Source of the DNA: CAZYTO01 sp964650405
Lineage (GTDB): Bacteria; Acidobacteriota; Thermoanaerobaculia; Gp7-AA8
Assembly: GCA_964650405.1 (NCBI GenBank)
Contig: CAZYTO010000162.1
Location: 1-13,058, forward strand
Length of the DNA stretch: 13,058 nucleotides
Reading direction: 5' to 3'
Position 1 is the first letter of the stretch. Every line of letters starts with the position of its first letter. A model generated the notes under the pieces. That model was not told the DNA's origin and ran no database searches. It was given only the letters and a program-made list of their open reading frames with translations. The position numbers and the translations under genes were made by a program. Shown piece after piece: positions 6,797 through 13,034 of the stretch.

Positions 6797-7139
6797 ACGT
6801 GCTTCCCGTCTGCTCCGGCCTTGCGAAAGAGAACGCGGTCGGCAAGGTCTCTGATTCGATGGCACCGTTGGTCCTGACGAATGTGTTGTGCGCGCGGCTG
6901 CGATATCTGGCGATGTCCGAGTGTCCAGGGACTTCGCGCCGGCTGTCGGGCTGAGGCGGATACATCCGGCCGTCGGTCATCCAGCGGGACGGATCGGCCG
7001 GTACATCAGTGAGCTCATCCTCTACTGCATTCAGCGTGGAGGCGATCAAGTCCAGAGCGGCATCACTCGAAGCTACTGGCGCCGCATGGGCCATTCGACG
7101 AAGGAACTCTTCGAGCCGCTCATGCTTCGGTACCTGCAA
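6784..7139 (-). pseudogene. Small conserved hypothetical gene with apparent one-base frameshift
   Basis: From the TTG at 7139 the frame reads MQVPKHERLEEFLRR then ALDLIASTLNAVEDELTDVP, RMYPPQPDSRREVPG, and YRSRAHNTFVRTNGAIE, then turns into low-quality sequence (SETLPTAF). Shifting frame at about 6855-6857 gives NGAIE followed by IRDLADRVLFRKAGADGKHVW and a TAG at 6786-6784, overlapping the next gene's ATG. This continuation is coherent and ends exactly where an operon neighbour begins, so I infer loss of one A (T on the + strand) in the gene or in the assembly. The repaired product would be about 118 residues. The segment is familiar from uncharacterised bacterial proteins, but I cannot name a function. 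The TTG start is uncertain; the frame stays open upstream to about 7220. Confidence 0.6.
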
Positions 7140-7207
7140 GCACAGATAGCATACGGCATGTTTCCAGGGCTCGCGGACTGGCTCCGGACCATGCGCGGGC
7201 TGGAGCA

Positions 7208-7225
7208 GTTCAATCTCCGTTCATG
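7208..7225 (+). promoter_or_regulatory. Candidate OmpR-family operator (GTTCA direct repeats, 11-bp spacing)
   Basis: GTTCA at 7208-7212 recurs at 7219-7223, exactly 11 bp apart, 30 bp before the response regulator ATG. OmpR/PhoB-family regulators bind head-to-tail half-sites spaced 11 bp, so this fits autoregulation. It sits in the 113-bp divergent gap shared with the small - strand gene pair, so it could also affect that pair. A pair of pentamers is modest evidence. Confidence 0.4.
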
Positions 7226-7252
7226 TAAGACGCGAGAGACTACGATGCAGCG

Positions 7253-7924
7253 ATGCGCGTTCTCGTCGTCGAAGACGATCCCGACATGGCCCGCTTCATC
7301 ACACGCGGCCTCGGCGAGCAGGCTTATGCCGTCGATCACGTCTCCTCCGGCGACCCAGCCCTGGAGCGCGCCGCGACCACTGCCTACGACGCCATCATCC
7401 TGGACGTCATGATCCCCCCTCCCGACGGCCTCGAAGTCTGCCGGCGGCTGCGGCGCGACGGCGTCACCACTCCCATCCTCATGCTCACGGCGCGTGATGC
7501 CGTGCACAACCGCGTGGAAGGTCTCGACGCCGGCGCCGACGACTACCTGGTCAAGCCCTTCGAGTTCGCCGAGCTGCTGGCACGCCTGCGCGCCCTCCTC
7601 CGCCGCCGCGGCGCGCCGCAGCAACCGGTGATCGAGGTGGCCGACCTCCGCATCGACACCCGCTCGCACCGCGTCACGCGCGGCGGCGGCGAGCTGGTCC
7701 TGACCACGAAGGAGTACGCCCTCCTCGAATACCTGGCCGTCAATGCCGGGCGGGTCATGGGCCGGGAGGAGATCGCCGAGCACGTCTGGAACGAAGAGTT
7801 CGATCCCTTCTCCAACCTCATCGAGGTCTACATCGGCCGCCTGCGCCGGATCCTCGACCGCGACGGCGCACCGAAACTGATCCACACCATCCGCGGCGCC
7901 GGCTACATACTCGAAGCCCGATGA
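7253..7924 (+). CDS. OmpR/PhoB-family response regulator
   Basis: A 223-residue DNA-binding response regulator. The receiver domain (1 to about 115) has acidic residues E7/D8/D9, phosphoacceptor D51 in ILDVMIP, switch residue T79 in MLTARD and K101 in VKPFEF. A winged-helix effector domain (about 125-222) follows, with LTTKEYALLEYLAVNAGRV, SNLIEVYIGRLRRIL and the closing wing IHTIRGAGYILE. Length and motifs are complete and standard. The ATG at 7253 starts directly with RVLVVEDD; no strong ribosome-binding site is visible. Its TGA overlaps the kinase start (ATGA), so the two are translated from one transcript. Closest-looking relatives are CusR/QseB/TctD-like regulators of envelope or metal responses; the target genes are not evident. 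Confidence 0.96.
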   Translation: MRVLVVEDDPDMARFITRGLGEQAYAVDHVSSGDPALERAATTAYDAIILDVMIPPPDGLEVCRRLRRDGVTTPILMLTARDAVHNRVEGLDAGADDYLVKPFEFAELLARLRALLRRRGAPQQPVIEVADLRIDTRSHRVTRGGGELVLTTKEYALLEYLAVNAGRVMGREEIAEHVWNEEFDPFSNLIEVYIGRLRRILDRDGAPKLIHTIRGAGYILEAR

Positions 7925-9363
7925 CGCCGCACTCTATCCGCGCCCGCATCACGGCCTGGTATGCCGCCATCCTGGCCGTCGCGCTCGTGGCCGCGGGCGC
8001 GATCACCTACGCCGTGGCGCGGCGCGAGATCCAGCACGCTACCGACGCCGGGATCGCGGACATGACCCGCAACCTCGCGGCGGCGCTCAACGACGAGGCC
8101 GCCGAGCGCCACGGCGTGCTCCGGCCCCGCGCGGCGCTGGAGATTCTCGCGGAGTTCCGCGACAACGCCCGGGCCATCGTGCTGCTGGCCGCGGACGGCA
8201 GCACGTTCACCGTCGGCGACACGCCGATGGCGCGCCGTCTCGACCTCACCCTGCTGCGGCAGCGCGCGATTGCGCACACGTTCGGCTTCTCAACGATTGA
8301 CGGCGGCGGCGACGGCGGCACCGCCGGCAGAGGCGCCGAGGCCCGGCTGTTCCTCACGCCGGCCCGCATCGGCAACGGTTCGTTCGTCATCGCCGTCGCG
8401 CAGTCGCTCGCGGAGCAGCACGAGACGCTCGGCAGCCTGAAGATGGCCATGCTGATCACGGCGCCGCTGGCGCTGCTCGCGGCCTCCCTCGGCGGATACG
8501 TCCTGGCGCGCAAGAGCCTCGCGCCGGTGGTGCGGATGAGCGACAAGGCCCGCGCCATCGGCGCCACAAATCTCTCCGAGCGCATCGAGGTGGTCAATGC
8601 CCGCGACGAGCTGGGCGAGCTGGCCGCGACGCTCAACGACCTCCTGGGCCGCCTCGAGGAGTCCTTCACCGCGCAGCAGCGCTTCATGGCCGACGCCTCG
8701 CATGAGCTGCGGTCGCCCGTGACCATCCTGCAGGGAGAGCTCGACGTGACGCTCTCCCGCGACGATCGCGACGCAGCCGACTACCGGGAAAGCCTCGAGG
8801 TCATGCGCCGCTCCGTCCGTCGTCTGACCCGCATCGTGCGCGACCTCTTCCTTCTCGCCCGCAGCGACGCCGGCGAAGTCCCGCTCAAGCACGAGACCTT
8901 GTACCTCGGCGAGGTTGCCAGCCAGACCGCCCGCGCCTACCGCACCGTCGCCGCGGAAAAGGGCGTGACCCTGGCCGCCGAGTGCGACGAGGACCTCATC
9001 GTCGGCGGCGACGAGGACTTGCTGCAGCGCATGATCGGCAATCTGATCGAGAACGCCATCCGCTACGCGCCCAAAGGGACCGGCGTCCGCATCCGTTGCA
9101 CCGCTGCCGGCGGGACGGCCCGGCTCGAAGTCCGTGACCACGGACCAGGCGTTCCGTCCGGAATGCACGAACAGATCTTCGAGCGTTTCTTCCGCGCCGA
9201 CCCGACCCGCGGCGCCGCCTCCGGCAGCGGCGCCGGCCTGGGCCTCCCCATCGCCCGCTGGATCGCCGCGGCCCATGGCGGCAGGCTGTGGCTGGAGAGC
9301 TCGAGCGACGAAGGGAGCGTGTTCGTGGCGACGTTGCCGCTCGTCACCACGACGCACCGATAG
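7921..9363 (+). CDS. HAMP-domain sensor histidine kinase
   Basis: A 480-residue inner-membrane kinase and the cognate partner of the upstream regulator. TM1 lies at about 13-31 (WYAAILAVALVAAGAITYAV). A periplasmic sensor region of about 145 residues lacks a recognised fold and includes a Gly-rich loop (DGGGDGGTAGRG). TM2 lies at about 178-200, followed by a HAMP linker (RKSLAPVVRMSDKARAIG). The HisKA box ASHELRSP places the phosphoacceptor at H261. The HATPase domain has the N-box NLIENAIRYAP (N378), the G1 box DHGPG (406-410), the F-box FERFFRAD and the G2 box GAGLGLPIA. All catalytic residues look intact. The ATG overlaps the regulator's TGA by 4 nt. The sensed signal is unknown; the transmembrane layout resembles CusS/QseC-type kinases. 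Confidence 0.95.
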   Translation: MTPHSIRARITAWYAAILAVALVAAGAITYAVARREIQHATDAGIADMTRNLAAALNDEAAERHGVLRPRAALEILAEFRDNARAIVLLAADGSTFTVGDTPMARRLDLTLLRQRAIAHTFGFSTIDGGGDGGTAGRGAEARLFLTPARIGNGSFVIAVAQSLAEQHETLGSLKMAMLITAPLALLAASLGGYVLARKSLAPVVRMSDKARAIGATNLSERIEVVNARDELGELAATLNDLLGRLEESFTAQQRFMADASHELRSPVTILQGELDVTLSRDDRDAADYRESLEVMRRSVRRLTRIVRDLFLLARSDAGEVPLKHETLYLGEVASQTARAYRTVAAEKGVTLAAECDEDLIVGGDEDLLQRMIGNLIENAIRYAPKGTGVRIRCTAAGGTARLEVRDHGPGVPSGMHEQIFERFFRADPTRGAASGSGAGLGLPIARWIAAAHGGRLWLESSSDEGSVFVATLPLVTTTHR

Positions 9364-9392
9364 CAACTGCCAAATCGGGTTGTCGCCCGTCC

Positions 9393-9624
9393 ATGACATC
9401 CGGGTGTCTTGCCGTGTCGCGCGAGTGGCCGGCCGTGACACTCGGACGTTTGCCCGTGACACCCGGGTATTCGTCCGTGACACCCCGGTGTTTGCCCGTG
9501 ACACCGGGGCGTTTGCCCGTGACACCCGGGTGTTTGCTCGTGACACCCGGGCGTTTGCCCGTGACACCCGGGCGTTTGCCCGTGACACCCGGATGTTTGC
9601 CCGTGACACACCCGGGTGTCACGG
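9393..9624. repeat. 21-bp tandem array with CCCGGG-centred palindromes
   Basis: Eleven units in exact 21-bp register start at 9393, 9414, 9435, 9456, 9477, 9498, 9519, 9540, 9561, 9582 and 9603. The consensus starts GTGACACCCGGG and ends TTTGCCC. Units at 9540 and 9561 are identical, while outer units (9393, 9414) are eroded. Each good unit holds the 12-bp palindrome ACACCCGGGTGT or a one- to three-base variant. The last unit (9603) extends into a longer dyad, GTGACACACCCGGGTGTCAC. There are no unique spacers, so it is not CRISPR. Because 21 is a multiple of 3 the array gives heptapeptide repeats in several frames, none with credible coding context. It fills most of the 340-bp gap between the kinase and beta-propeller genes. 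Confidence 0.92.
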
Positions 9625-9642
9625 CCTTTCACTTCATGAAAG
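9603..9642 (+). terminator. Two adjacent hairpins at the end of the 21-bp array
   Basis: The last array unit can fold as a near-perfect GTGACAC...GTGTCAC stem. It is followed by a second stem pairing CTTTCA (9626-9631) with TGAAAG (9637-9642) over a 5-base loop. No T-run follows, so a factor-independent terminator for the kinase operon is possible but not well supported. Confidence 0.3.
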
Positions 9643-9703
9643 AATGCTGTAATCGGCCACATTCACCGCCCGTTTAGGCGTACCGCACTAGGCTGCGCCC
9701 ACT

Positions 9704-10726
9704 ATGAAGACGCTGCTTTCACGCTCCTTCGCCGCAATCTGCCTCTTTGCGCTGGCCGCCGCCCTCCTCGGCGCCGCGGACAAGTACACCACGCACAACC
9801 TCCCCCTGCCCGGCGCGCCGCCTGACGGCGTGGGGATGGATTACGTCGCCACCGATCACGCCTCCGGCTCCATATGGGTTCCGGCCGGCAACACCGGAGC
9901 GGTCGACGTCGTCGATCCCGCGACGGACAAGATCCGTCAGGTGAACGGCTTCCCCACGAAGGAAGTGACCGTCCGCGACCGGAAGCGGGTCATCGGACCG
10001 AGCTCCGTGACCTTCGGCGACGGCACCGTCTACATCGGCAACCGCGGCGACTCCAGCGTCTGCGCCGTCGATCCCAAGACCCTCACCCGCGGCAAGTGCG
10101 AAGTGCTGGCCTCGATGCCGGACGGCCTCGCCTACGTCGCCGCCACGAAGGAAGTGTGGGTCACCACACCGCGCGACAAGACCATCCACATCCTCGACGC
10201 CGCCACGCTGAAAGACAAGGCCACGCTGACGTTTGACGGAGACCCCGAGGGCTTCGCCGTCGACGGAAAGCGCAACCGCTTCTACACGAACCTCGAAGAC
10301 AAGGACAAGACGCTGGCCATCGACCTCACCTCGCACAAGACCGTGGCCACATGGAATCCGGCCTGTGGCGAGGGCGGCCCCCACGGACTGCGCATCGACG
10401 AAGGCAACGGACACCTGTTCGTGGCCTGTAGCGCGAAGCTGGAAGTGCTCGACGCGGCGCATGACGGCGCGGTGCTCTCGTCGATCGACACCGGGAACGG
10501 CGTCGACGACTTCGACTGGGTCTCTTCGTCGCGCCTGCTGTATGTCGGCGCCAGCCGCGACGGCAAGTTGACGATCGCCCATGACGACAACGCCGGCAAG
10601 CTGACCCTCGTGGCCAGCGTCCCTACCGCCACCGGCGCGCGCAACCCGGCCGTGGCCAAGAACGGCAACGTCTATCTGCCGCACAGCTCCGGTGGAGACC
10701 TGATCGTGGCCGTGCCGGCACACTGA
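9704..10726 (+). CDS. Secreted YncE-like beta-propeller protein
   Basis: A 340-residue protein with a signal peptide (MKTLLSRSFAAICLFALAAALLGA, cleavage near AAD) followed by repeated propeller blades of about 40-45 residues. Blade-like segments include GSIWVPAGNTGAVDVVDPAT, GTVYIGNRGDSSVCAVDPKT, KEVWVTTPRDKTIHILDAAT, RNRFYTNLEDKDKTLAIDLT, GHLFVACSAKLEVLDAAHDG and RLLYVGASRDGKLTIAHDD. The G-x-V/L-Y/W-V...D-x-xT pattern is that of YncE/NHL-type periplasmic propellers, which bind ligands or DNA; some PQQ-like ones are enzymes. Length suits a 6-7-bladed ring. No catalytic motif is recognisable, so a binding or scaffold role is likely. It is monocistronic, with an array before it and a strong terminator after it. 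The Shine-Dalgarno sequence is weak. Confidence 0.85.
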   Translation: MKTLLSRSFAAICLFALAAALLGAADKYTTHNLPLPGAPPDGVGMDYVATDHASGSIWVPAGNTGAVDVVDPATDKIRQVNGFPTKEVTVRDRKRVIGPSSVTFGDGTVYIGNRGDSSVCAVDPKTLTRGKCEVLASMPDGLAYVAATKEVWVTTPRDKTIHILDAATLKDKATLTFDGDPEGFAVDGKRNRFYTNLEDKDKTLAIDLTSHKTVATWNPACGEGGPHGLRIDEGNGHLFVACSAKLEVLDAAHDGAVLSSIDTGNGVDDFDWVSSSRLLYVGASRDGKLTIAHDDNAGKLTLVASVPTATGARNPAVAKNGNVYLPHSSGGDLIVAVPAH

Positions 10727-10732
10727 AGAAGC

Positions 10733-10816
10733 AAGGCTGGAAGGCTGAAAGGCTGAAAGGAACCAGGGCAGTTGCCCTGCGCCTTTCAGCCTTTTCTTCT
10801 TTCAGCCTTCAGCCTT
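10733..10816. repeat. AAGGCTGA octamer repeats between convergent genes
   Basis: Read on the + strand after the beta-propeller stop, AAGGCTGG (10733-10740), AAGGCTGA (10741-10748), AAGGCTGA (10749-10756) and AAGG run in exact 8-bp register. On the - strand, after the PepSY gene's stop, copies of the same octamer lie at 10816-10809, 10808-10802 (7 bp) and 10793-10786. Both genes therefore run into the same repeat in the same sense. The opposed copies create the terminator stem. Confidence 0.85.
10749..10800. terminator. Bidirectional terminator between beta-propeller and PepSY genes
   Basis: AAGGCTGAAAGG (10749-10760) pairs perfectly over 12 bp with CCTTTCAGCCTT (10782-10793). The 21-base interior holds its own stem, CAGGGCA (10764-10770) with TGCCCTG (10773-10779). 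TTCTTCTTTC follows on the + strand. It sits between convergent genes ending at 10726 and 10821. Confidence 0.75.
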
Positions 10817-10820
10817 GACC

Positions 10821-11153
10821 TCAGTGCTTGGCGGGCTTCTCTTTCGCTTCCTGCTTCGCTTCGGCCGCTTCCTTCGCGGCGTTCTCGTGCTGGACGGCCA
10901 CGACCTTCCCGGTCACAGCGTCGACGTTCACTTCCGTGATCGCGCTCTTCGACGTGGCGATGTCGAACGAGTAGATGAGCTTTCCGTGCTCGGTCTCCAG
11001 CTCCTCGCTCTTCTCCTTTCCCGGTGCCTTCTTCAGCGCAGTGGCCCGCGCCTGTTCCATCGTGATCTTCGGTTTCACGGCCGTCGTTCCCGCGAAGGCG
11101 CTGAGGCTCAACGCGGAGGCCGCCACGAATGCTGCGAGATGTTTCCTGTGCAT
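10821..11153 (-). CDS. Secreted PepSY-domain protein
   Basis: A 110-residue protein with a signal peptide (MHRKHLAAFVAASALSLSAFA) and one PepSY domain at about residues 28-85: PKITMEQARATALKKAPGK, then a beta-strand run EELETEHGKLIYSFDIAT, then TEVNVDAVTGKVVAV. PepSY domains are thought to inhibit or modulate proteases, or to bind ligands, in the envelope. The tail is charged and Ala/Glu/Lys-rich (AAKEAAEAKQEAKEKPAKH). I place the start at ATG 11153 because AAAGGAG lies on the - strand at about 11170-11164, about 10 bases upstream; a longer frame from 11186 would run through that site. It is monocistronic and convergent with the beta-propeller gene. PepSY proteins are often found near two-component systems, but no link is shown here. 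Confidence 0.88.
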   Translation of the reverse strand: MHRKHLAAFVAASALSLSAFAGTTAVKPKITMEQARATALKKAPGKEKSEELETEHGKLIYSFDIATSKSAITEVNVDAVTGKVVAVQHENAAKEAAEAKQEAKEKPAKH

Positions 11154-11186
11154 GGTGTTGGATCTCCTTTTGTTGTGACGTCGCAT

Positions 11187-11662
11187 GGATCAACGTCACG
11201 CCGTCTACGGTTCATTGCGTAAACCGGAGGTGAATCGGGCAGAGCTGGAGAGCGAAGCCTCGAAGGGCGAAGGTTTGAAGGGCGAAGGGCGAAGGAACCG
11301 ACGAACAAGCGTGTTGGGCGGCTTCGCCTCATCCTTCGCCCTTCGAGAAAAAGTCGACCGGGCGCTCACCGGCCGGAAGCGCCCGATCTGGTCCAATAAG
11401 GTGAGGGAGAGCTGCGGAGAGAGCCGGTTGCAGTGCATGTCGCACACCACGTCCGGTGCCGACAGCGTTTGCAGGACTCCCATTATCCTCGCCTCGGCCC
11501 GGCGCGCAAGGGTTCCTCCCAAGTGCCCCCGAAGCTGCCGCCGGACGGGGTTGCGAAAAGGCACGGCCGGTGAGCGTACCTTGCGGCTGGATGCCGGCCC
11601 TCCAGCGGCCTGGAGGCGGCGCTGCGGTTTCTTTATATGATCCGCCTCCGGAGGATGCACCG
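11187..11662. other. Intergenic gap with heptamer repeats and no credible gene
   Basis: This 476-bp divergent gap separates the PepSY gene (-) from the small secreted gene (+). It holds GAAGGGC-type heptamers (11261-11295) and a perfect 14-bp inverted pair, TCGAAGGGCGAAGG at 11260-11273 with its complement at 11333-11346. Neither side is followed by a T-run, so it is not called a terminator. Open frames across the gap have shuffled, Arg/Ser-rich composition with no signal or domain. An AT-rich TTTCTTTATATGA at about 11629-11640 stands out and could be a -10 region for the gene at 11663, though it sits very close to its ribosome-binding site. Confidence 0.6.
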
Positions 11663-11941
11663 ATGAAGAAATTGGTTCTGGCTACCCTGCTCGCCGCCGC
11701 TCTCTCCACCTCGCTCCAGGCCGCGGTCAAGACGTATCAGGTCACGGGTCCCGTGCTGGAGATCCGCGCCGATGCGATCGTCGTCCAGAAAGGGAGCGAG
11801 AAGTGGGAGATCGCCAAGGACGGCACCACGAAGATCACCGGCGACGTGAAGGTCGGCTCGAAGGTAACCATCGAGTACCGGATGACGGCGACGACCATCA
11901 CCGCCAAGGCCGAGGCCGCGCCGGCGAAGAAGAAGAAGTAG
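11663..11941 (+). CDS. Small secreted protein, OB-like fold, unknown function
   Basis: A 92-residue protein. The signal peptide MKKLVLATLLAAALSTSLQA is followed by a compact all-beta segment (KTYQVTGPVLEIRADAIVV, EKWEIAKDGTTKITGDVKV, SKVTIEYRMTATTITAKAE) and a Lys-rich tail (APAKKKK). The alternation TGPVLEI...GDVKVGSKVTIEYR resembles small OB-fold or DUF5666-like secreted domains; this is a pattern judgement. The start at ATG 11663 is well supported by GGAGG at 11650-11654 with 8-base spacing, so the longer open frame upstream is discarded. It is a single gene followed by an inverted repeat. The function is not known. Confidence 0.85.
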   Translation: MKKLVLATLLAAALSTSLQAAVKTYQVTGPVLEIRADAIVVQKGSEKWEIAKDGTTKITGDVKVGSKVTIEYRMTATTITAKAEAAPAKKKK

Positions 11942-11977
11942 CGCGCGGCAATCGCTCCGATCGGCTCCCGCGGAGGG

Positions 11978-12008
11978 CGCGGAGAAGCTCAACCTCTGCC
12001 TCTCCGCG
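11978..12008. repeat. Inverted repeat downstream of the small secreted gene
   Basis: CGCGGAGA (11978-11985) pairs with TCTCCGCG (12001-12008) across a 15-base loop. It lies 37 bp after the small secreted gene and may terminate its transcript, but there is no T-run. Confidence 0.4.
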
Positions 12009-12089
12009 TGACGGCCGTCGTCGATCGTTTCAACCTTCACGTTCAGCATTCGCGAAGCGGGCTCGGGATCGCGGCGCCGTTGCCACAGG

Positions 12090-12111
12090 GGACAGACAGG
12101 ATTGTCTGTCC
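12090..12111. repeat. Perfect 9-bp-stem palindrome before the glycosyltransferase gene
   Basis: GGACAGACA (12090-12098) pairs exactly with TGTCTGTCC (12103-12111) over a GGAT tetraloop. It ends 33 bp before the glycosyltransferase GTG. No T-run follows. It resembles a REP-type extragenic palindrome more than a terminator; only one copy is present in the window. Confidence 0.7.
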
Positions 12112-12143
12112 TCCATGGCGCGGGACCGGTACTGTAATGCCGC

Positions 12144-13034
12144 GTGCCGGACCTCTCCGTCGTCATCCCGTCGTACAACACCGCGTCGATGACGCTGGGG
12201 TGCTGCAAGGCCGTGCTCGCGGCGAGACCCGAGGCGGCGTCGATGGAGGTGATCGTCGCTGACGACGGGTCGGGTGACGGTACCGGTGAGCTTCTGGCCC
12301 GCGAGGCCCCGGAAGTGCGCGTCGTGCGGCTCGACCGGAACAGCGGCTTCGCCAGGGCGGCGAATGCAGGCATTGCCGCGGCCGAGAGCAGCATCGTCCT
12401 CCTGCTCAACAGCGACGCGATGGTCGACACCGATGCACTGAAGGCACTGCTCGCGGCGTTCGCGAACGATCCGCGGCTCGGGGTCGCCAGCGCGCAACTC
12501 CTGAACCGTGACGGCACACCGCAGTGGAGCGGTGGCCGGACGCCGACTCTGCCGTGGATCATCGCCGTGGTCGGCGCGGGGCCAATGGCCCGGATGCTTC
12601 GACGCCGACGCGACGCCGCACAGCGGCGCGAGGTCGACTGGGTGAGCGGCGCGGCCATGGCATTTCGCACCGAGGTGTGGCGAACGGCTGGTCCGCTCGT
12701 TGAGGAGTATCTCTTCTACTGCCAGGACATCGATTTCTGCCTGCGCGCCCGCGGCGCCGGATGGAACATTCGCATCATCGAGGAAGCGCGGGTGACACAC
12801 GGACTGGGACGCACGATCGCCGCCGAGGGCTCGTTGCCGCAGGCCCCCGACCGGCTGTGGCCCGACCTCGTCACGTGGGGCGCCCGGTACTACGGACGAG
12901 GCTGGGCGTTACGTGCCCGCGTCATGCTCGTGCCCCTGGCCGCGGCGCGAGTCGTGTGGCGATTGCTGCTGCGACCGGGGCGGATCGATGCGACGACGCG
13001 AGCGATGGTGCGGGCGGTGCGGCGGCTGTGCTGA
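12144..13034 (+). CDS. Family 2 glycosyltransferase (GT-A, WbbL/rhamnosyltransferase-like)
   Basis: A 296-residue cytoplasmic or membrane-associated glycosyltransferase. The N-terminus LSVVIPSYNTASMTLGCC opens a GT-A fold. VIVADDGSGDGT (D40/D41) binds the nucleotide, RNSGFARAANAGI is the helix after strand 3, and LLLNSDA carries the metal-binding DxD-equivalent at D91. EVDWVSGAAMAFR and LFYCQDIDFCLRARGAGW (D195, D197) form the acceptor and catalytic-base region. These blocks match the rhamnosyltransferase-like subgroup that builds O-antigen, capsule or arabinogalactan-type linkers. The C-terminal segment (WALRARVMLVPLAAARVVWRLLL) is hydrophobic and amphipathic, and probably membrane-associated. 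The start is GTG at 12144, with no strong Shine-Dalgarno sequence. The gene is complete; an ATG at 13036 just after its stop may begin another gene off the window. Confidence 0.92.
   Translation: MPDLSVVIPSYNTASMTLGCCKAVLAARPEAASMEVIVADDGSGDGTGELLAREAPEVRVVRLDRNSGFARAANAGIAAAESSIVLLLNSDAMVDTDALKALLAAFANDPRLGVASAQLLNRDGTPQWSGGRTPTLPWIIAVVGAGPMARMLRRRRDAAQRREVDWVSGAAMAFRTEVWRTAGPLVEEYLFYCQDIDFCLRARGAGWNIRIIEEARVTHGLGRTIAAEGSLPQAPDRLWPDLVTWGARYYGRGWALRARVMLVPLAAARVVWRLLLRPGRIDATTRAMVRAVRRLC

Noticed and set aside
6612..6857. C-terminal extension of the - strand frame starting at 7139 (after NGAIE)
   Set aside because: It overlaps the 6242-6796 gene in another frame and has shuffled composition. 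The alternative frame gives a coherent continuation and a natural stop at 6784-6786.
9393..9624. CRISPR array
   Set aside because: Units are contiguous 21-bp copies with no unique spacers, and no cas gene is present.
9063..9677. Overlapping frames on both strands coding RDTRVFA- or HGQTPGC-type repeats
   Set aside because: Several frames are open at once because the 21-bp repeat lacks stops. All run into the kinase gene in the wrong frame or start inside it, so they are by-products of the array.
11260..11346. Rho-independent terminator from the 14-bp inverted pair
   Set aside because: There is no T-run on either side, and it lies between divergent genes where a terminator is not expected.
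11205..11660. Open frames across the 11187-11662 gap on both strands
   Set aside because: Composition is shuffled, there are no signals or motifs, and they overlap the heptamer inverted repeat; the real downstream start at 11663 has a strong ribosome-binding site.
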